From an uncultured Eubacteriales bacterium (GTDB taxonomy: Bacteria > Bacillota > Clostridia > Monoglobales > Monoglobaceae), in contig CAJLFL010000101.1 of NCBI GenBank assembly GCA_905205855.1, forward strand, positions 1-6,787: a DNA stretch of 6,787 nucleotides, in the 5' to 3' direction. The position numbers and the translations under genes were made by a program. Position 1 is the stretch's first letter. Every line of letters starts with the position of its first letter. The notes below the pieces were generated by a model. The model ran no database searches. It was not told the origin of the DNA and worked only from the letters and a program-made list of their open reading frames with translations. Positions 6,772-6,787 of the stretch are shown piece by piece.

Positions 6772-6787
6772 TTCGTACATGCTTTAT

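Overview
The window carries two large genes facing each other (3'-to-3'), separated by a 343-base gap with no convincing gene. It looks like a chromosomal segment of a Clostridia-type bacterium (Bacillota), possibly a gut Oscillospirales-like lineage. The clues are strong AGGAGG-type ribosome binding sites, an S-layer-homology (SLH) surface protein, the AddB type of recombination nuclease, and GTAGGGG-containing intergenic repeats of a kind I recall from such genomes. The assignment below phylum is inference.

Left part (43-3111, + strand): a secreted 1022-residue protein with a signal peptide, an N-terminal SLH region and a long Asp/Asn/Ser/Thr/Gly/Lys-rich body that I cannot assign to a family. 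It is probably a surface-layer or other cell-wall-anchored protein. Its strong ribosome binding site and skewed codon use suggest high expression. A textbook intrinsic terminator follows at 3131-3162.

Middle (3163-3416): no credible gene. It holds a cluster of degenerate intergenic repeats with three CCCCTACG cores, a quasi-palindrome and a small hairpin. A second intrinsic terminator, read on the - strand, occupies 3417-3450 and ends the gene on the right.

Right part (6688-3455, - strand): addB, a full-length subunit of the AddAB helicase-nuclease that processes double-strand DNA ends for RecA-dependent repair. The nuclease residues and all four iron-sulfur cysteines are present, but the N-terminal Walker A motif is degenerate. 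addA is not on the usual downstream side. The addB upstream region (6721-6771) contains an inverted copy, 42/51 identical, of a 51-base stretch of the middle repeat cluster (3212-3262), so the gene is bracketed by inverted repeats.

The two genes have no evident functional link: one builds the cell surface and the other repairs DNA. I see no convincing new biological system. The least explained items are the repeat family, whose hairpin is kept by G-U pairs on one strand only, and the unassigned body of the surface protein.
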